Assembly: GCA_937975725.1 (NCBI GenBank)
Contig: CALJUL010000064.1
Location: 1-23,085, forward strand
Source: an uncultured Pseudoxanthomonas sp.
GTDB taxonomy: Bacteria > Pseudomonadota > Gammaproteobacteria > Xanthomonadales > Xanthomonadaceae
DNA: 23,085 nt
Direction of reading: 5' to 3'
The notes beneath the pieces were generated by a model. That model was not told the origin of the DNA and did not search any database. It saw nothing but the letters and a program-made list of their open reading frames with translations. Both the position numbers and the translations under genes were made by a program. This document shows, one piece after another, positions 13,855 through 21,391 of the stretch (its first letter is position 1; each line of letters starts with the position of its first letter).

Positions 13855-15063
13855 ATGACGACTCGCCACGACGTACTGATAGTGGGCGGCGGACTGGTCG
13901 GCGCCAGCCTGGCCATCGCCCTGGACCGGCTGGGGCTGGATGTGGGCATGGTCGAGGCCACGCCCGGCGGGCAGATGCCGGCGGTGTTCGACCAGCGCAA
14001 CCTCAGCTTCGCCGCCGCCACGGTCAACGCGCTGGCCGCGCTCGGCGTGATGGCGAAACTGCGTGCGCCGACCGGCCCGATCCGCCGCATCCACATCAGC
14101 CGGCAGGGCGATTTCGGCCGCGTGCGCCTGGCGGCCGCGGACTATGGCCGCGACAGCTTCGGCCAGGTGGTGGTGGCGCGCGATTTCGGTGAGGCGCTGG
14201 AGGCCCGCCTGGGCGAACTGTCCGGGCTGGTCCGTTACCGCCCCGCGCGCTTCGTGGGGCTGGACGGGATCGAAGACGGCCTGCGCCGCGTGCGGATCGC
14301 CGACGCGCAGGGCGAACGTGAACTGCGCGCGGCGCTGGTCGTGGCCGCCGACGGCACCCCCAGCGCGGTGCGCGCGGCGCTGGGCATCGGCGTGGAGGAA
14401 CGCGACTACGGCCAGACCCTGTTCGTCGCGCGGGTGCGCGCCGAGCGCGCGCCGGACGGCACCGCCTACGAACGCTTCCGCCAGGACGGCCCCACGGCCC
14501 TGTTGCCGCGCGGCGACCGCCATTGGGGCGTGGTGCACGGCGTGGACCGCGGCGAGGCCGAGGCGGTCGCCGCGCTGGACGACGCGCGCTGGCTGCAGCG
14601 CCTGCAACGCCACGCCGGCTGGCGCATCGGCCGGCTGCTGGAAAGCGGCGAGCGCAGCGCCTATCCGATCGTCCGCGTGGTGGCCGAACGCACCGTCGCC
14701 GCGCGCGCGGTGCTGCTGGGCAACGCTGCGCAGACCATCCACCCGATCGGCGCGCAGGGCTTCAACCTGGGCCTGCGCGACGCGCTTACCCTGGCCGAGG
14801 AACTGGCCGGCGCCGCCGACCCCGGCGATGCCGCCCTGCTCGCGCGCTACGCGGCGCGCCGACGCGAGGATCGCGAGCGCACCTTGGCCTTTTCCGACGG
14901 CCTGGCGCGGTTGACCGCCAACCCGTCGCCGCTGCTGGCGCCGCTGCGCAGCCTGGGCATGGCGGCGCTGGATGCGCAGGCGTCGCTGCAGTCGTTCGTG
15001 GTCGGCGGCGCGATGGGCTTCCGCGGCGACGTGCCGGCGCTGTGCCGGGAGGCCGCCGCATGA
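13855..15063 (+). CDS. ubiH: 2-octaprenyl-6-methoxyphenol hydroxylase (ubiquinone biosynthesis)
   Basis: A 402-residue class A flavoprotein monooxygenase acting on the ubiquinone head-group ring. It has the FAD-binding N-terminal VLIVGGGLVGASLAIAL, a central DG motif region (VVAADGTPSAVRAAL), and GNAAQTIHPIGAQGFNLGLR, where Asn-Ala-Ala-Gln in place of Asp-Ala-Ala-His is characteristic of UbiH. The C-terminal helix with TANPSPLLAPLRSLGMAALD fits. I chose ATG 13855 since MTTRHDVLIVGGG puts the dinucleotide fold at the usual place; the frame upstream is antisense to the btuM leader. The stop overlaps the next gene (ATGA). Confidence 0.94.
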   Translation: MTTRHDVLIVGGGLVGASLAIALDRLGLDVGMVEATPGGQMPAVFDQRNLSFAAATVNALAALGVMAKLRAPTGPIRRIHISRQGDFGRVRLAAADYGRDSFGQVVVARDFGEALEARLGELSGLVRYRPARFVGLDGIEDGLRRVRIADAQGERELRAALVVAADGTPSAVRAALGIGVEERDYGQTLFVARVRAERAPDGTAYERFRQDGPTALLPRGDRHWGVVHGVDRGEAEAVAALDDARWLQRLQRHAGWRIGRLLESGERSAYPIVRVVAERTVAARAVLLGNAAQTIHPIGAQGFNLGLRDALTLAEELAGAADPGDAALLARYAARRREDRERTLAFSDGLARLTANPSPLLAPLRSLGMAALDAQASLQSFVVGGAMGFRGDVPALCREAAA

Positions 15064-16241
15064 GCCGGCGCGGACGGATCGACGTGGCCGTGACCGGCGG
15101 CGGCGTGGTCGGCGCGGCCTGCGCGCTGGCGCTGGCGCGCGAAGGGCTGGACGTGGCGCTGGTCGAGGGCCGCGAGCCGCCGCGCTGGTCGGCGGCCGAG
15201 CCGGACCTGCGCGTGTACGCCTTCGCCCCCGACAACGCCGCGTTGCTGGATGAAGCCGGAGTGTGGCCGGCGGTGCAGGCGGCACGCGCGCAGCCGTACC
15301 GCTTCATGCGCGTGTGGGACGCGGCCGGCGGCGGCGAACTGGCCTTCGATGCCGACGCGCTGGGCCGCGCGCAACTGGGCTGGATCGTGGAGAACGCCCT
15401 GCTGGTGGACCGCCTGTGGGCGGCGCTGCCCGCGGCCGGCGTGCAACTGCGCTGCCCCGCGCGGGTGGAGGCGATGACGCAGGACGAGGCGGGCGTGGCA
15501 CTGCGGCTGGACGACGGCTCCCGCATCGACGCGCGCCTGGCCGTGGCCGCGGACGGCGCGGATTCCACCCTGCGGCGGCTGGCCGGGCTGGACGTGGACG
15601 CGCACGACTACGCGCAGCGCGGCATCGTCGCCTACGTGCGCACCGGCGAACCGCACCGCGAGACCGCCTGGCAGCGCTTCCTGCCGAGCGGGCCGCTGGC
15701 ATTCCTGCCGTTCGCCGACGGGCGCAGTTCCATCGTCTGGACCGTGCCGCAGGACGAAGCGCAGCGCCTGCTGGCGCTGGACGACGCCGCCTTCGGTGCC
15801 GCGCTGACCCGGGCCTCGGGCGGGCGCCTGGGCGTTGTGCGGGTGGACTCGCCGCGCGCGGCGTTCCCGCTGCGCCGGCAACTGGCGCGCGACTACGTGG
15901 CCGGCCGGGTGATCGTGGCCGGCGATGCGGCGCACGTGGTGCATCCGCTGGCCGGGCAGGGCGTCAACCTGGGCCTGCGCGACGTGGCCGCGCTGCGCGA
16001 CGGCGTGCGCGCGGCGCAGGAACGGCGCGCGGACTGGGCCGCGCCGCACCGGCTCGCACGCTGGGCACGCCGGCGCCGCAGCGAGAACGCCACCGCCGCC
16101 TACGCCTTCGACGGTATCAACCGCCTGTTCTCCAACGACGAGATGCATCTGACCCTGCTGCGCGGCCCGCTGCTGGGCCTGGCCGGCAGGCTGCCGCCGC
16201 TGGTGGATTTCTTCTGGCGGCACGCGGCCGGGCAACGCTGA
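15060..16241 (+). CDS. UbiI/UbiF-family flavin monooxygenase (ubiquinone biosynthesis)
   Basis: A 393-residue paralogue of the preceding UbiH with the same three FAD/NADH motifs: VAVTGGGVVGAACALAL, AVAADGADSTLRRLAG, and GDAAHVVHPLAGQGVNLGLR, the last of the typical GDAAH form. It would hydroxylate another ring position of the ubiquinone precursor. Which one (C5 as UbiI/VisC, or C6 as UbiF) cannot be decided from sequence alone, so no symbol is given. It starts within the ubiH stop (ATGA at 15060-15063), a strongly coupled pair. The terminal FDGINRLFSNDE is typical of the UbiI/UbiF/VisC group. Confidence 0.9.
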   Translation: MSRRGRIDVAVTGGGVVGAACALALAREGLDVALVEGREPPRWSAAEPDLRVYAFAPDNAALLDEAGVWPAVQAARAQPYRFMRVWDAAGGGELAFDADALGRAQLGWIVENALLVDRLWAALPAAGVQLRCPARVEAMTQDEAGVALRLDDGSRIDARLAVAADGADSTLRRLAGLDVDAHDYAQRGIVAYVRTGEPHRETAWQRFLPSGPLAFLPFADGRSSIVWTVPQDEAQRLLALDDAAFGAALTRASGGRLGVVRVDSPRAAFPLRRQLARDYVAGRVIVAGDAAHVVHPLAGQGVNLGLRDVAALRDGVRAAQERRADWAAPHRLARWARRRRSENATAAYAFDGINRLFSNDEMHLTLLRGPLLGLAGRLPPLVDFFWRHAAGQR

Positions 16242-16312
16242 GCGCGGCGCGCACGGCCATTCCCGCGAGGGCGCCATGGTCCTGCTGTCCGACAACGACG
16301 AAAGCGCCTGCC

Positions 16313-17032
16313 TCACTCCGGGATGAAGGGGAACACGATCTTCAGCAGGCCCTTCAGTCCGCCCTCGGCGGTGCTGGCGATGGCCTTGGCGCCCAGACTG
16401 TTGAGCGCGTTGCGCGCGTCCTGCCAGCGCAGCTTGGACACGTCCTTCTGCAACAGGTCGGCGACTTCCTCGGCGGTGGGGGCGAGCTTCTTCAGTTCGC
16501 GCGCGACCGCGGCCGGGTCCTGTTGCAGGTAGCCCCAGCGCTCGGCGATGGACAGCAGCGTGTCGAAGCGCACCGCCACCACGTCGCGGTTGCGTTCGTA
16601 GACCGGCAGCGCGCCGACGTCGAGGATGGCCTGCTCGAACTGCTGGTGGTCGTCCGGGTGTTCGATGCGCACGGCGAGGAAGCCTTCCTTGCGGCTGCGC
16701 TCGCTGACGTGCTTGGCGCCGGACTTGAGGTTGGCCTCGGTGAGCACCGTGGCCACGATGCGGCGCAGGGCGGCGTCGCGCTCCTCCGGCACCAGCGCGC
16801 GCCAGCGCGCGTAGCCGTCGCGGCGCAATGCCTTCACCTTGGCCGGCGTCACCCGCAGCTTGGCGGCGACGGCGAAGTTGGATTCGTCGCGGCCGATGGT
16901 GCCGTCGCGCTCCAGCAGCACGAAGATCAGCAGCTCCAGGTCGCGCTTGGTCAGCGACTGGAAGCCCTGCAGCAGGGTCAGGCGCAGGAATTCGTCGCCG
17001 AAGCCGGCGGGGTCCTTGAGGGAGAGGGTCAT
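16313..17032 (-). CDS. Uncharacterised protein with HTH-like N-terminal half
   Basis: A 239-residue soluble protein I do not recognise. The N-terminal half is helical and includes LTKRDLELLIFVLLERDGTI followed by AAKLRVTPAKVKALRRDGYARW, which reads like a winged or helix-turn-helix unit (helix, turn, basic recognition-type helix). The middle contains KEGFLAVRIEHPDDHQQFEQAI and YERNRDVVAVRFDTLL, an alternating strand-helix pattern. The C-terminal part, LQKDVSKLRWQDARNALNS, ends in a hydrophobic tail, GLKGLLKIVFPFIPE. AGGA sits 8 nt before ATG 17032. It faces the ubiquinone genes tail-to-tail and diverges from the SGNH hydrolase, so it is a single-gene unit with no contextual clue. DNA binding is only a suggestion. 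Confidence 0.85.
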   Translation of the reverse strand: MTLSLKDPAGFGDEFLRLTLLQGFQSLTKRDLELLIFVLLERDGTIGRDESNFAVAAKLRVTPAKVKALRRDGYARWRALVPEERDAALRRIVATVLTEANLKSGAKHVSERSRKEGFLAVRIEHPDDHQQFEQAILDVGALPVYERNRDVVAVRFDTLLSIAERWGYLQQDPAAVARELKKLAPTAEEVADLLQKDVSKLRWQDARNALNSLGAKAIASTAEGGLKGLLKIVFPFIPE

Positions 17033-17084
17033 GACGCGTCCTTCACTGGCGAGCCAGCATGCCGTGGCCGGATTGCACGGGCTG

Positions 17085-17090
17085 AGACTA
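17085..17090 (-). promoter_or_regulatory. Possible -10 box for the unknown 239-residue gene
   Basis: TAGTCT on the minus strand, 53 nt before ATG 17032, in the divergent gap with the SGNH hydrolase gene. A plus-strand candidate, TAGGGT at 17139-17144, would serve the hydrolase. Both are weak matches without clear -35 boxes. Confidence 0.25.
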
Positions 17091-17170
17091 CCCGATCGCC
17101 CGCTGCGCCGCGTCGTGTACCGCGGCCGTGGTATCGCGTAGGGTAGCGGTCCCGAACACGGAGACGATGC

Positions 17171-17950
17171 ATGCGACCTTGGCTGAAGGCGGCGGCGCTG
17201 GCCGCTGGATTGATGGCCCTTCCCGCCGCCGCGCGCGAGGCGGAACCGCCGCCGGCGGTGGAGCCGGACTACGTGGCGCCGGCGGCGTCGCTCTCGCCCG
17301 GGCAGGTGGAGCGCATGCAGCAACGGCTGCTCGACTGGCCGGGCCTGGCGCGCTATCGCGCGGACAACGTCGCGCTGCCGCCGCGCGCGGCCGGCCGCGT
17401 GGTGTTCTACGGCGATTCCATCACCGACGGCTGGGGCCGGGTGCAGGACACCGTGTTCTTCCCCGGCAAGCCCTACGTCAACCGCGGCATTTCCGGGCAG
17501 ACCACCGCGCAGATGCTGGTGCGCTTCCGCCAGGACGTGATCGCGCTACACCCCGAAGCGGTGGTGATCCTGGCCGGCACCAACGACATCGCCGGCAACA
17601 CCGGGCCGGCCACGCTGGACATGATCGAGGACAACCTGCGCTCGATGGCGCAACTGGCGCAGGCCAACGGCATCCGCGTGGTGCTGGCCTCGGTGCTGCC
17701 GGCCAGCGCCTACCCGTGGCGGCCGGGCTATCGGCCGGCGGAGAAGATCCGCGAACTCAACCGTCGCCTCGCCGCCCATGCGCGCGAGTCCGGCGCGGTG
17801 TACCTGGACTACCACGCGGCGATGGCCAATGCCGAAGGCGGTCTGGACGCGCGCCTGGCCGCCGACGGCGTGCATCCCACGCCGGCCGGCTATGCGGTGA
17901 TGGCGCCGCTGGCGCAACAAGCCATCGACGCCGCGCTCGCCGGCGAGTGA
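17171..17950 (+). CDS. Exported SGNH/GDSL-family hydrolase
   Basis: A 259-residue protein with a Sec signal peptide (MRPWLKAAALAAGLMALPAA). The SGNH blocks are complete: block I FYGDSITDGW with nucleophile Ser83, block II NRGISGQT, block III ILAGTNDIAG, and block V DGVHPTPAGY with Asp232 and His235 completing the triad. The GNRGISG and LAGTND pattern is closest to lipase/acylhydrolase members such as TesA-unrelated platelet-activating-factor acetylhydrolase-like enzymes. The substrate is unknown; carbohydrate esterase, rhamnogalacturonan deacetylase-like or phospholipid activities are all possible. GGAG at 17160-17163 is the ribosome-binding site. It ends 18 bp from the stop of a convergent exported beta-propeller. 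Confidence 0.92.
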   Translation: MRPWLKAAALAAGLMALPAAAREAEPPPAVEPDYVAPAASLSPGQVERMQQRLLDWPGLARYRADNVALPPRAAGRVVFYGDSITDGWGRVQDTVFFPGKPYVNRGISGQTTAQMLVRFRQDVIALHPEAVVILAGTNDIAGNTGPATLDMIEDNLRSMAQLAQANGIRVVLASVLPASAYPWRPGYRPAEKIRELNRRLAAHARESGAVYLDYHAAMANAEGGLDARLAADGVHPTPAGYAVMAPLAQQAIDAALAGE

Positions 17951-17968
17951 AGTGCCGACGGGGCGCGC

Positions 17969-18895
17969 TCAGCGCCCGGTTTCGCGGCCCGGAATCGGCG
18001 CGCGGAAGGCTTCGATGGCGCCGCGGTCCTGCAGGGTGACGTACACCGTGCGGCCGTCCGCGCCACCGAAGGCGACGTTGGTGGGCTTCTGCCCCTTCAG
18101 CCGCACTTCGCGCAGCAGCCTGCCGTCCGGCGCGACCACCGCCACCGTGCCGGCGCCGTACCGCGCGATATAGAGATTGCCTTCGGCATCGGTGCGCATG
18201 CCGTCCAGGCCGTGGTCGTCGAAGGCGATCAGCAGGCGTTTGTTCGACACGCCGCCGTCCGCCGCGCGGTCGTAGGCCCAGACGCGGCGCTGCACGCTCT
18301 CGTTGACGTACAGCCTGGCGCCGTCGGGACTGACTTCCACGCCGTTGGTGGTGCCCATGCCGGTTTCCAGCAGGTGCGGCGTGCCGTCCGCATCGATGCG
18401 CCAGAGCTGGCCGGTGCCGTCGGCCCAGTCCGGGTCGCTGGCGTACAGCGTGCCGTCCGGCGCCAGCGCGATGTCGTTGGGCTGGTGCGCCTGCGGCAGG
18501 GCGGCGAACACCTGCGCCTCCCGTTGGCCCGGCGCGATGCGCAGGACGTGGTGGCCGCTGTAGTCGGCGATGAACATGCCGCCGTCGGCGCCGAAGCGGA
18601 TGCCGTTGCCGGTGCTGCCCTCGGGCAGGGTGGCGAACAGGGCAGCTTGGCCGTTGCCGTCCTCGTCGAAGGTCACCCGCCCGATCGTCCCGTCGCGGCC
18701 GAAGCTCACGGCATACAGCGCGCCGTCCCGACCGACCGCGGGGCCTTCGATGCCGGCGGTGAACACGCCGTCGCCAACCACGTCGCGGACGACATAGGGC
18801 GCGTCCTCGCCGGCCAGCAGGTTGGCGCTGGCCGCCAGCCCGAAGACCAGCGGGACCAGGGAAGAGCGGTGCCTGCGTGCACGGTGCGATGTCAT
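17969..18895 (-). CDS. Exported SMP-30/gluconolactonase-like beta-propeller
   Basis: A 308-residue protein with an N-terminal signal (MTSHRARRHRSSLVPLVFG followed by LAASANLLAG). The rest is a six-bladed propeller of repeated Asp-Gly turns: GIEGPAVGRDGALY, GNGIRFGADGGMFIAD, PNDIALAPDGTLYASD, TNGVEVSPDGARLYVN and LDGMRTDAEGNLYIA. Metal ligands expected in the SMP-30 group (Glu in GIEGP, Asn in TNGVEVSPDG, Asp in HGLDGM) are present, which supports lactonase-type hydrolysis over a purely structural NHL propeller. The substrate is unknown. GGAG lies 5 nt before ATG 18895. Sugar lactone or xenobiotic lactone hydrolysis in the periplasm is inference. Confidence 0.88.
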   Translation of the reverse strand: MTSHRARRHRSSLVPLVFGLAASANLLAGEDAPYVVRDVVGDGVFTAGIEGPAVGRDGALYAVSFGRDGTIGRVTFDEDGNGQAALFATLPEGSTGNGIRFGADGGMFIADYSGHHVLRIAPGQREAQVFAALPQAHQPNDIALAPDGTLYASDPDWADGTGQLWRIDADGTPHLLETGMGTTNGVEVSPDGARLYVNESVQRRVWAYDRAADGGVSNKRLLIAFDDHGLDGMRTDAEGNLYIARYGAGTVAVVAPDGRLLREVRLKGQKPTNVAFGGADGRTVYVTLQDRGAIEAFRAPIPGRETGR

Positions 18896-18957
18896 CGGTT
18901 CTCCGAGTCGGCGAAGGGAGGCGTTGCATGCGCGGCAGCGGGGCCGCACGACGCACC

Positions 18958-18963
18958 ATGGTA
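18958..18963 (-). promoter_or_regulatory. Possible -10 box for the SMP-30-like gene
   Basis: TACCAT on the minus strand, 62 nt before ATG 18895. It has no clear -35 element. It is the best candidate in the 267-bp gap between rlmM and this gene. Confidence 0.25.
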
Positions 18964-19069
18964 AGCCGGGCGCGGGATGCGGCGGAAACCGGTGCCGCCG
19001 GAAGTGGGGAGGGTGTGGCGAAGGCGATCCGGACGGCGCTCTGGGTGTGACTGCGTGCGGATCGTGGCT

Positions 19070-19133
19070 GTGGGAGCGACCTGAGTCGCGATGCCTTCAC
19101 GGGAAAGCCCGTCGCGACTCATGTCGCTCCCAC
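19070..19133. repeat. Inverted pair of palindromes downstream of rlmM
   Basis: The left unit 19070-19092 begins GTGGGAGCGACCTGAGTCGC and the right unit 19111-19133 is its inverse with two mismatches. Each contains a GCGAC-4 nt-GTCGC hairpin. The spacer is only 18 nt, the shortest of the five sites. The head here is GTGG rather than GTAG. Same REP-like family as the other sites by pattern. Confidence 0.88.
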
Positions 19134-19140
19134 AGAAGCC

Positions 19141-19161
19141 GCCTCCCGCCAACGGGGAGGC
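19141..19161 (-). terminator. Hairpin after rlmM, candidate terminator
   Basis: GCCTCCC-GCCAACG-GGGAGGC is a perfect 7-bp stem with a 7-nt loop, starting one nt after the rlmM stop on the minus strand. It is followed by GGCTTCTG, so there is only a poor T-run. It lies directly before a repeat pair, which together may end the transcript. Confidence 0.45.
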
Positions 19162-19162
19162 A

Positions 19163-20206
19163 TCAGCGTGGCGTGGCGAAGACGGTGATCTCTTCGCGGT
19201 CGTGGTAGAGCTGGCGCGCGCGCACTTCCAGCGGCTTGCCGGCCTGCGCGGCGAACAGGTCCAGGCACAGCCTAGTCTCGTCCCAGCGCTTCTTCATCGG
19301 CAGCTTGAGGTTGAACACCGCGTGCCGGCACCAGCCTTCGCGGAACCACTGCGCCATCCGCTCGGCCACGCGGCGCGGCTGTTCCACCATGTCGCAGACC
19401 ATCCAGTCCAGCGGCTGGCCGGGCTTCCAGTGGAAGCCGTCGGCGCGCAGGTGTTCGACCAGCCCTGTCGCCAGTACGTGCTCGCGCAGCGGACCGTTGT
19501 CCACGCTGGTCACGCGCAGGTGGTGGCGGGTCAGCACCCAGGTCCAGCCGCCGGGCGCCGCGCCCAGGTCGGCGGCGGTCATGCCGGGCTTCAGCAGGGC
19601 CGCGCGCTGCTCCGCGGTCAGCAGCGAGAGGAAGGCTTCCTCCAGCTTCAGCGCCGAGCGCGACGGCGCGTCCGGCAGCAGCTTCAGGCGCGGGATGCCG
19701 AGTGGCCACGGCGCACTGTCGCGCGCGTCGCTGCGGGCCAGGAACAGATGGTCGCCCTGCACGAACACCACGTGCAGGCGCGGCAGCCGCGCATCGTCCT
19801 TGTCGCTGAGGAAGCCCTGCTTGCGCAGCGCCGGCCGCAGCGCGTTGCCGAAGCTGCGCGCCAGCCCCGCCAGCGGCTTGGCGCTGTCCGAATCCGGATG
19901 CTCCACCCACAGCTCGCCGTAGCGGCCGGCGCCGGCCAGCGCGTCGAGGATCGGCGCGATGCGGTCTCGGGGATCGATGCCGCGCAGTTCGGCCAGCAGG
20001 CGCAGCTTCTGCCGCGCGAAGATCAGCGTCTGCCACGGCAGGGCGCGGTCCAGCGCTTCGCCGTCTTCGCAGAAAAACACCACGTGGCCGTCGTTGCGCT
20101 GCGCACGCGCATAGCCGGCGAAACCGGCCGCCACAGCGCGTTCGGTGAGTTCCGCCGCCAGTTCCGGCTCGAAGCCCTGGCGGCAATAGCACAGCAGTCC
20201 GGTCAT
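19163..20206 (-). CDS. rlmM: 23S rRNA C2498 2'-O-methyltransferase
   Basis: A 347-residue SAM-dependent RNA ribose methyltransferase (YgdE type) that modifies C2498 in the peptidyl transferase region of 23S rRNA before 50S assembly. The N-terminal part (LLCYCRQGFEPELAAELTE, WVEHPDSDSAKPL) is the THUMP-like RNA-binding module. The C-terminal Rossmann domain has AADLGAAPGGWTWVL for SAM, VTSVDNG, DWMVCDMVEQP and NLKLPMKKRW, ending REEITVFA; these carry the Lys-Asp-Lys-Glu catalytic set of the family. AAGGAG lies 8 nt before ATG 20206. It is flanked by repeat pairs on both sides. Slightly shorter than the 366-residue E. coli protein, with nothing missing that I can see. Confidence 0.95.
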   Translation of the reverse strand: MTGLLCYCRQGFEPELAAELTERAVAAGFAGYARAQRNDGHVVFFCEDGEALDRALPWQTLIFARQKLRLLAELRGIDPRDRIAPILDALAGAGRYGELWVEHPDSDSAKPLAGLARSFGNALRPALRKQGFLSDKDDARLPRLHVVFVQGDHLFLARSDARDSAPWPLGIPRLKLLPDAPSRSALKLEEAFLSLLTAEQRAALLKPGMTAADLGAAPGGWTWVLTRHHLRVTSVDNGPLREHVLATGLVEHLRADGFHWKPGQPLDWMVCDMVEQPRRVAERMAQWFREGWCRHAVFNLKLPMKKRWDETRLCLDLFAAQAGKPLEVRARQLYHDREEITVFATPR

Positions 20207-20230
20207 GCGAGGCTCCTTGCGCAGTCCCCT

Positions 20231-20327
20231 GCAGGAGCGACGCGAGTCGCGACACGCCGCGCCCGTCCGCCACGGTGCTGACCGGAGGCTGCCCGGGGTT
20301 CCCGGTCACGACTTGCATCGCTCCTAC
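20231..20327. repeat. Inverted pair of palindromes between the deaminase gene and rlmM
   Basis: The left unit 20231-20253 begins GCAGGAGCGACGCGAGTCGC. The right unit 20305-20327 ends GCATCGCTCCTAC, an inverse copy with several mismatches, so this pair is more diverged than the others. Spacer 51 nt. It lies just upstream of rlmM, after the stop of the deaminase-like gene. Confidence 0.82.
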
Positions 20328-20347
20328 AACAACAATCGCGGAAGGCG

Positions 20348-20908
20348 TCAATAACGGTCACCGCCCATCTCGCCATAGCGCTTCAGCACCGCGCGCGCGT
20401 CGTCGCAGCGCAGGTCGCGCACCACCTCGATGCCGCGCTTGTTCAGTTCGCCGATCCAGTCCGCGGGCAGCGGGCCTTCGTCGAACTCGGTCAGCTCCAT
20501 CACGTCCTCGGCGCGCGCGCCGATCAGCAGGCGGTCGATGCCGGCCCAGACGGTGGCGCCGTAGCATTGGCAGCAGGGTTGCGAAGAGGTCGCCAGCGCG
20601 ACCGGCGCGGTGCGCTCGTTGAGGCGCGGCGTCTGCAGGCGCTGCTGAGCCAGCATGTAGGCCATGGTCTCGGCGTGCGCCAGCGAGCAGGTGTGCGGCA
20701 TCACCCGGTTCACGCCGAGGGCGATCACGCGGTGGTCCGGGCCGAACACCACCGCGCCGAACGGGCCGCCGGTGCCGGCGTCCACGTTGCGGCGCGACAG
20801 CTCGATCGCCAGCGCCACCTTGTCCTCGTCGCCGGCGTAGGCAGCGGAGGCATCGACCGCGTCGTGGGTCCAGGCGGGCAGGGTCAGGTGGATCTGCTGG
20901 TAGAGCAT
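20348..20908 (-). CDS. Nucleoside/guanine deaminase-like protein (CDA fold)
   Basis: A 186-residue zinc deaminase of the cytidine-deaminase-like fold. It shows RNVDAGTGGPFGAVVF, the zinc motif HAETMA (His78 ligand, Glu80 proton shuttle), and SSQPCCQCYGATVWAGI with ligands Cys112 and Cys115 of the PCxxC motif. GGPFGAVVF and the general layout are closest to guanine deaminase (GuaD) and related nucleobase deaminases, not tRNA adenosine deaminase. The N-terminal 35 residues (LYQQIHLTLPAWTHDAVDAS) are an extension I cannot match. The exact substrate (guanine, cytosine, another purine) is undetermined. The start overlaps the stop of a cysteine-rich lipoprotein gene by 1 nt (TGATG). Confidence 0.87.
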   Translation of the reverse strand: MLYQQIHLTLPAWTHDAVDASAAYAGDEDKVALAIELSRRNVDAGTGGPFGAVVFGPDHRVIALGVNRVMPHTCSLAHAETMAYMLAQQRLQTPRLNERTAPVALATSSQPCCQCYGATVWAGIDRLLIGARAEDVMELTEFDEGPLPADWIGELNKRGIEVVRDLRCDDARAVLKRYGEMGGDRY

Positions 20909-21327
20909 CACGGTACGGGAATCCTGGTGGAGGAGGGAGCGGCCGTGCAGCGGTTGTCCACGCACTGGCAGGCGGTGATCTCGGTGAAGCCGCAGACGCC
21001 CATCATGCCGCGCGCGGCGCATTGCGCCTGCACGGCCTGCGGATCGGTGGGGCTGTCCTTGTTGACGCAGGCGGGCATCGCGCCGCAGCAGTTGCCCACG
21101 TCCTTGACCGCGCAGTCGGCATGGGTGCGGCAGGCGTAGTCCACGGCGGCCGCCGGCGGGACTTCGCGCGGAGGGTATGGCGAGCTCATCACCTTCGGCG
21201 GATCGGTGGCCGGCGGCCCGGCCGCGACGGCGCCGCTGCCGGATGCCGAAGGCGCAGCGCATCCGGCGAGCGTCAGCAGCATCGCCAGCATCGGGATGAA
21301 GGACAGCGGCAGTCGGGCGCAGGGCAT
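20908..21327 (-). CDS. Cysteine-rich predicted lipoprotein
   Basis: A 139-residue protein of unknown function. The signal (LPLSFIPMLAMLLTLAGC) ends with a clear lipobox, lipid cysteine Cys23. A low-complexity Pro/Ala/Gly linker (about 24-60) leads to a compact C-terminal domain with ten cysteines at 66, 72, 80, 81, 87, 103, 112, 120, 122 and 127, enough for five disulfides, in patterns such as CRTHADCAVKDVGNCCG and CGFTEITACQC. I do not recognise the domain; small disulfide-rich binding or inhibitor domains are candidates. I chose ATG 21327 for GAGG upstream and the signal-peptide start; a longer reading from 21369 is possible. It lies between glnS and a deaminase-like gene that it overlaps. 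Confidence 0.82.
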   Translation of the reverse strand: MPCARLPLSFIPMLAMLLTLAGCAAPSASGSGAVAAGPPATDPPKVMSSPYPPREVPPAAAVDYACRTHADCAVKDVGNCCGAMPACVNKDSPTDPQAVQAQCAARGMMGVCGFTEITACQCVDNRCTAAPSSTRIPVP

Positions 21328-21391
21328 GGTGGCATCCTCGCGTGCGGGTCCGTTCACAGCCTGCGGCATGCCGCGGCAACCGGCGGTGAAA

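Noticed and set aside
12552..14192. 546-codon plus-strand frame across adenosyltransferase, btuM-like gene and ubiH start
   Set aside because: It is antisense to two genes with recognisable products and shows no motif of its own.
16242..16312. Terminator between the UbiI-like gene and the convergent unknown gene
   Set aside because: I found no hairpin with a T-run in these 71 bp.
15263..17146. 627-codon plus-strand frame spanning the end of the UbiI-like gene and the next gene
   Set aside because: It overlaps two well-supported genes in other frames and is an Arg/Ala/Gly-rich artefact of high G+C.
21328..21369. Longer N-terminus for the cysteine-rich lipoprotein from 21369
   Set aside because: The extra 14 residues precede the signal peptide and include acidic residues; ATG 21327 has GAGG upstream.
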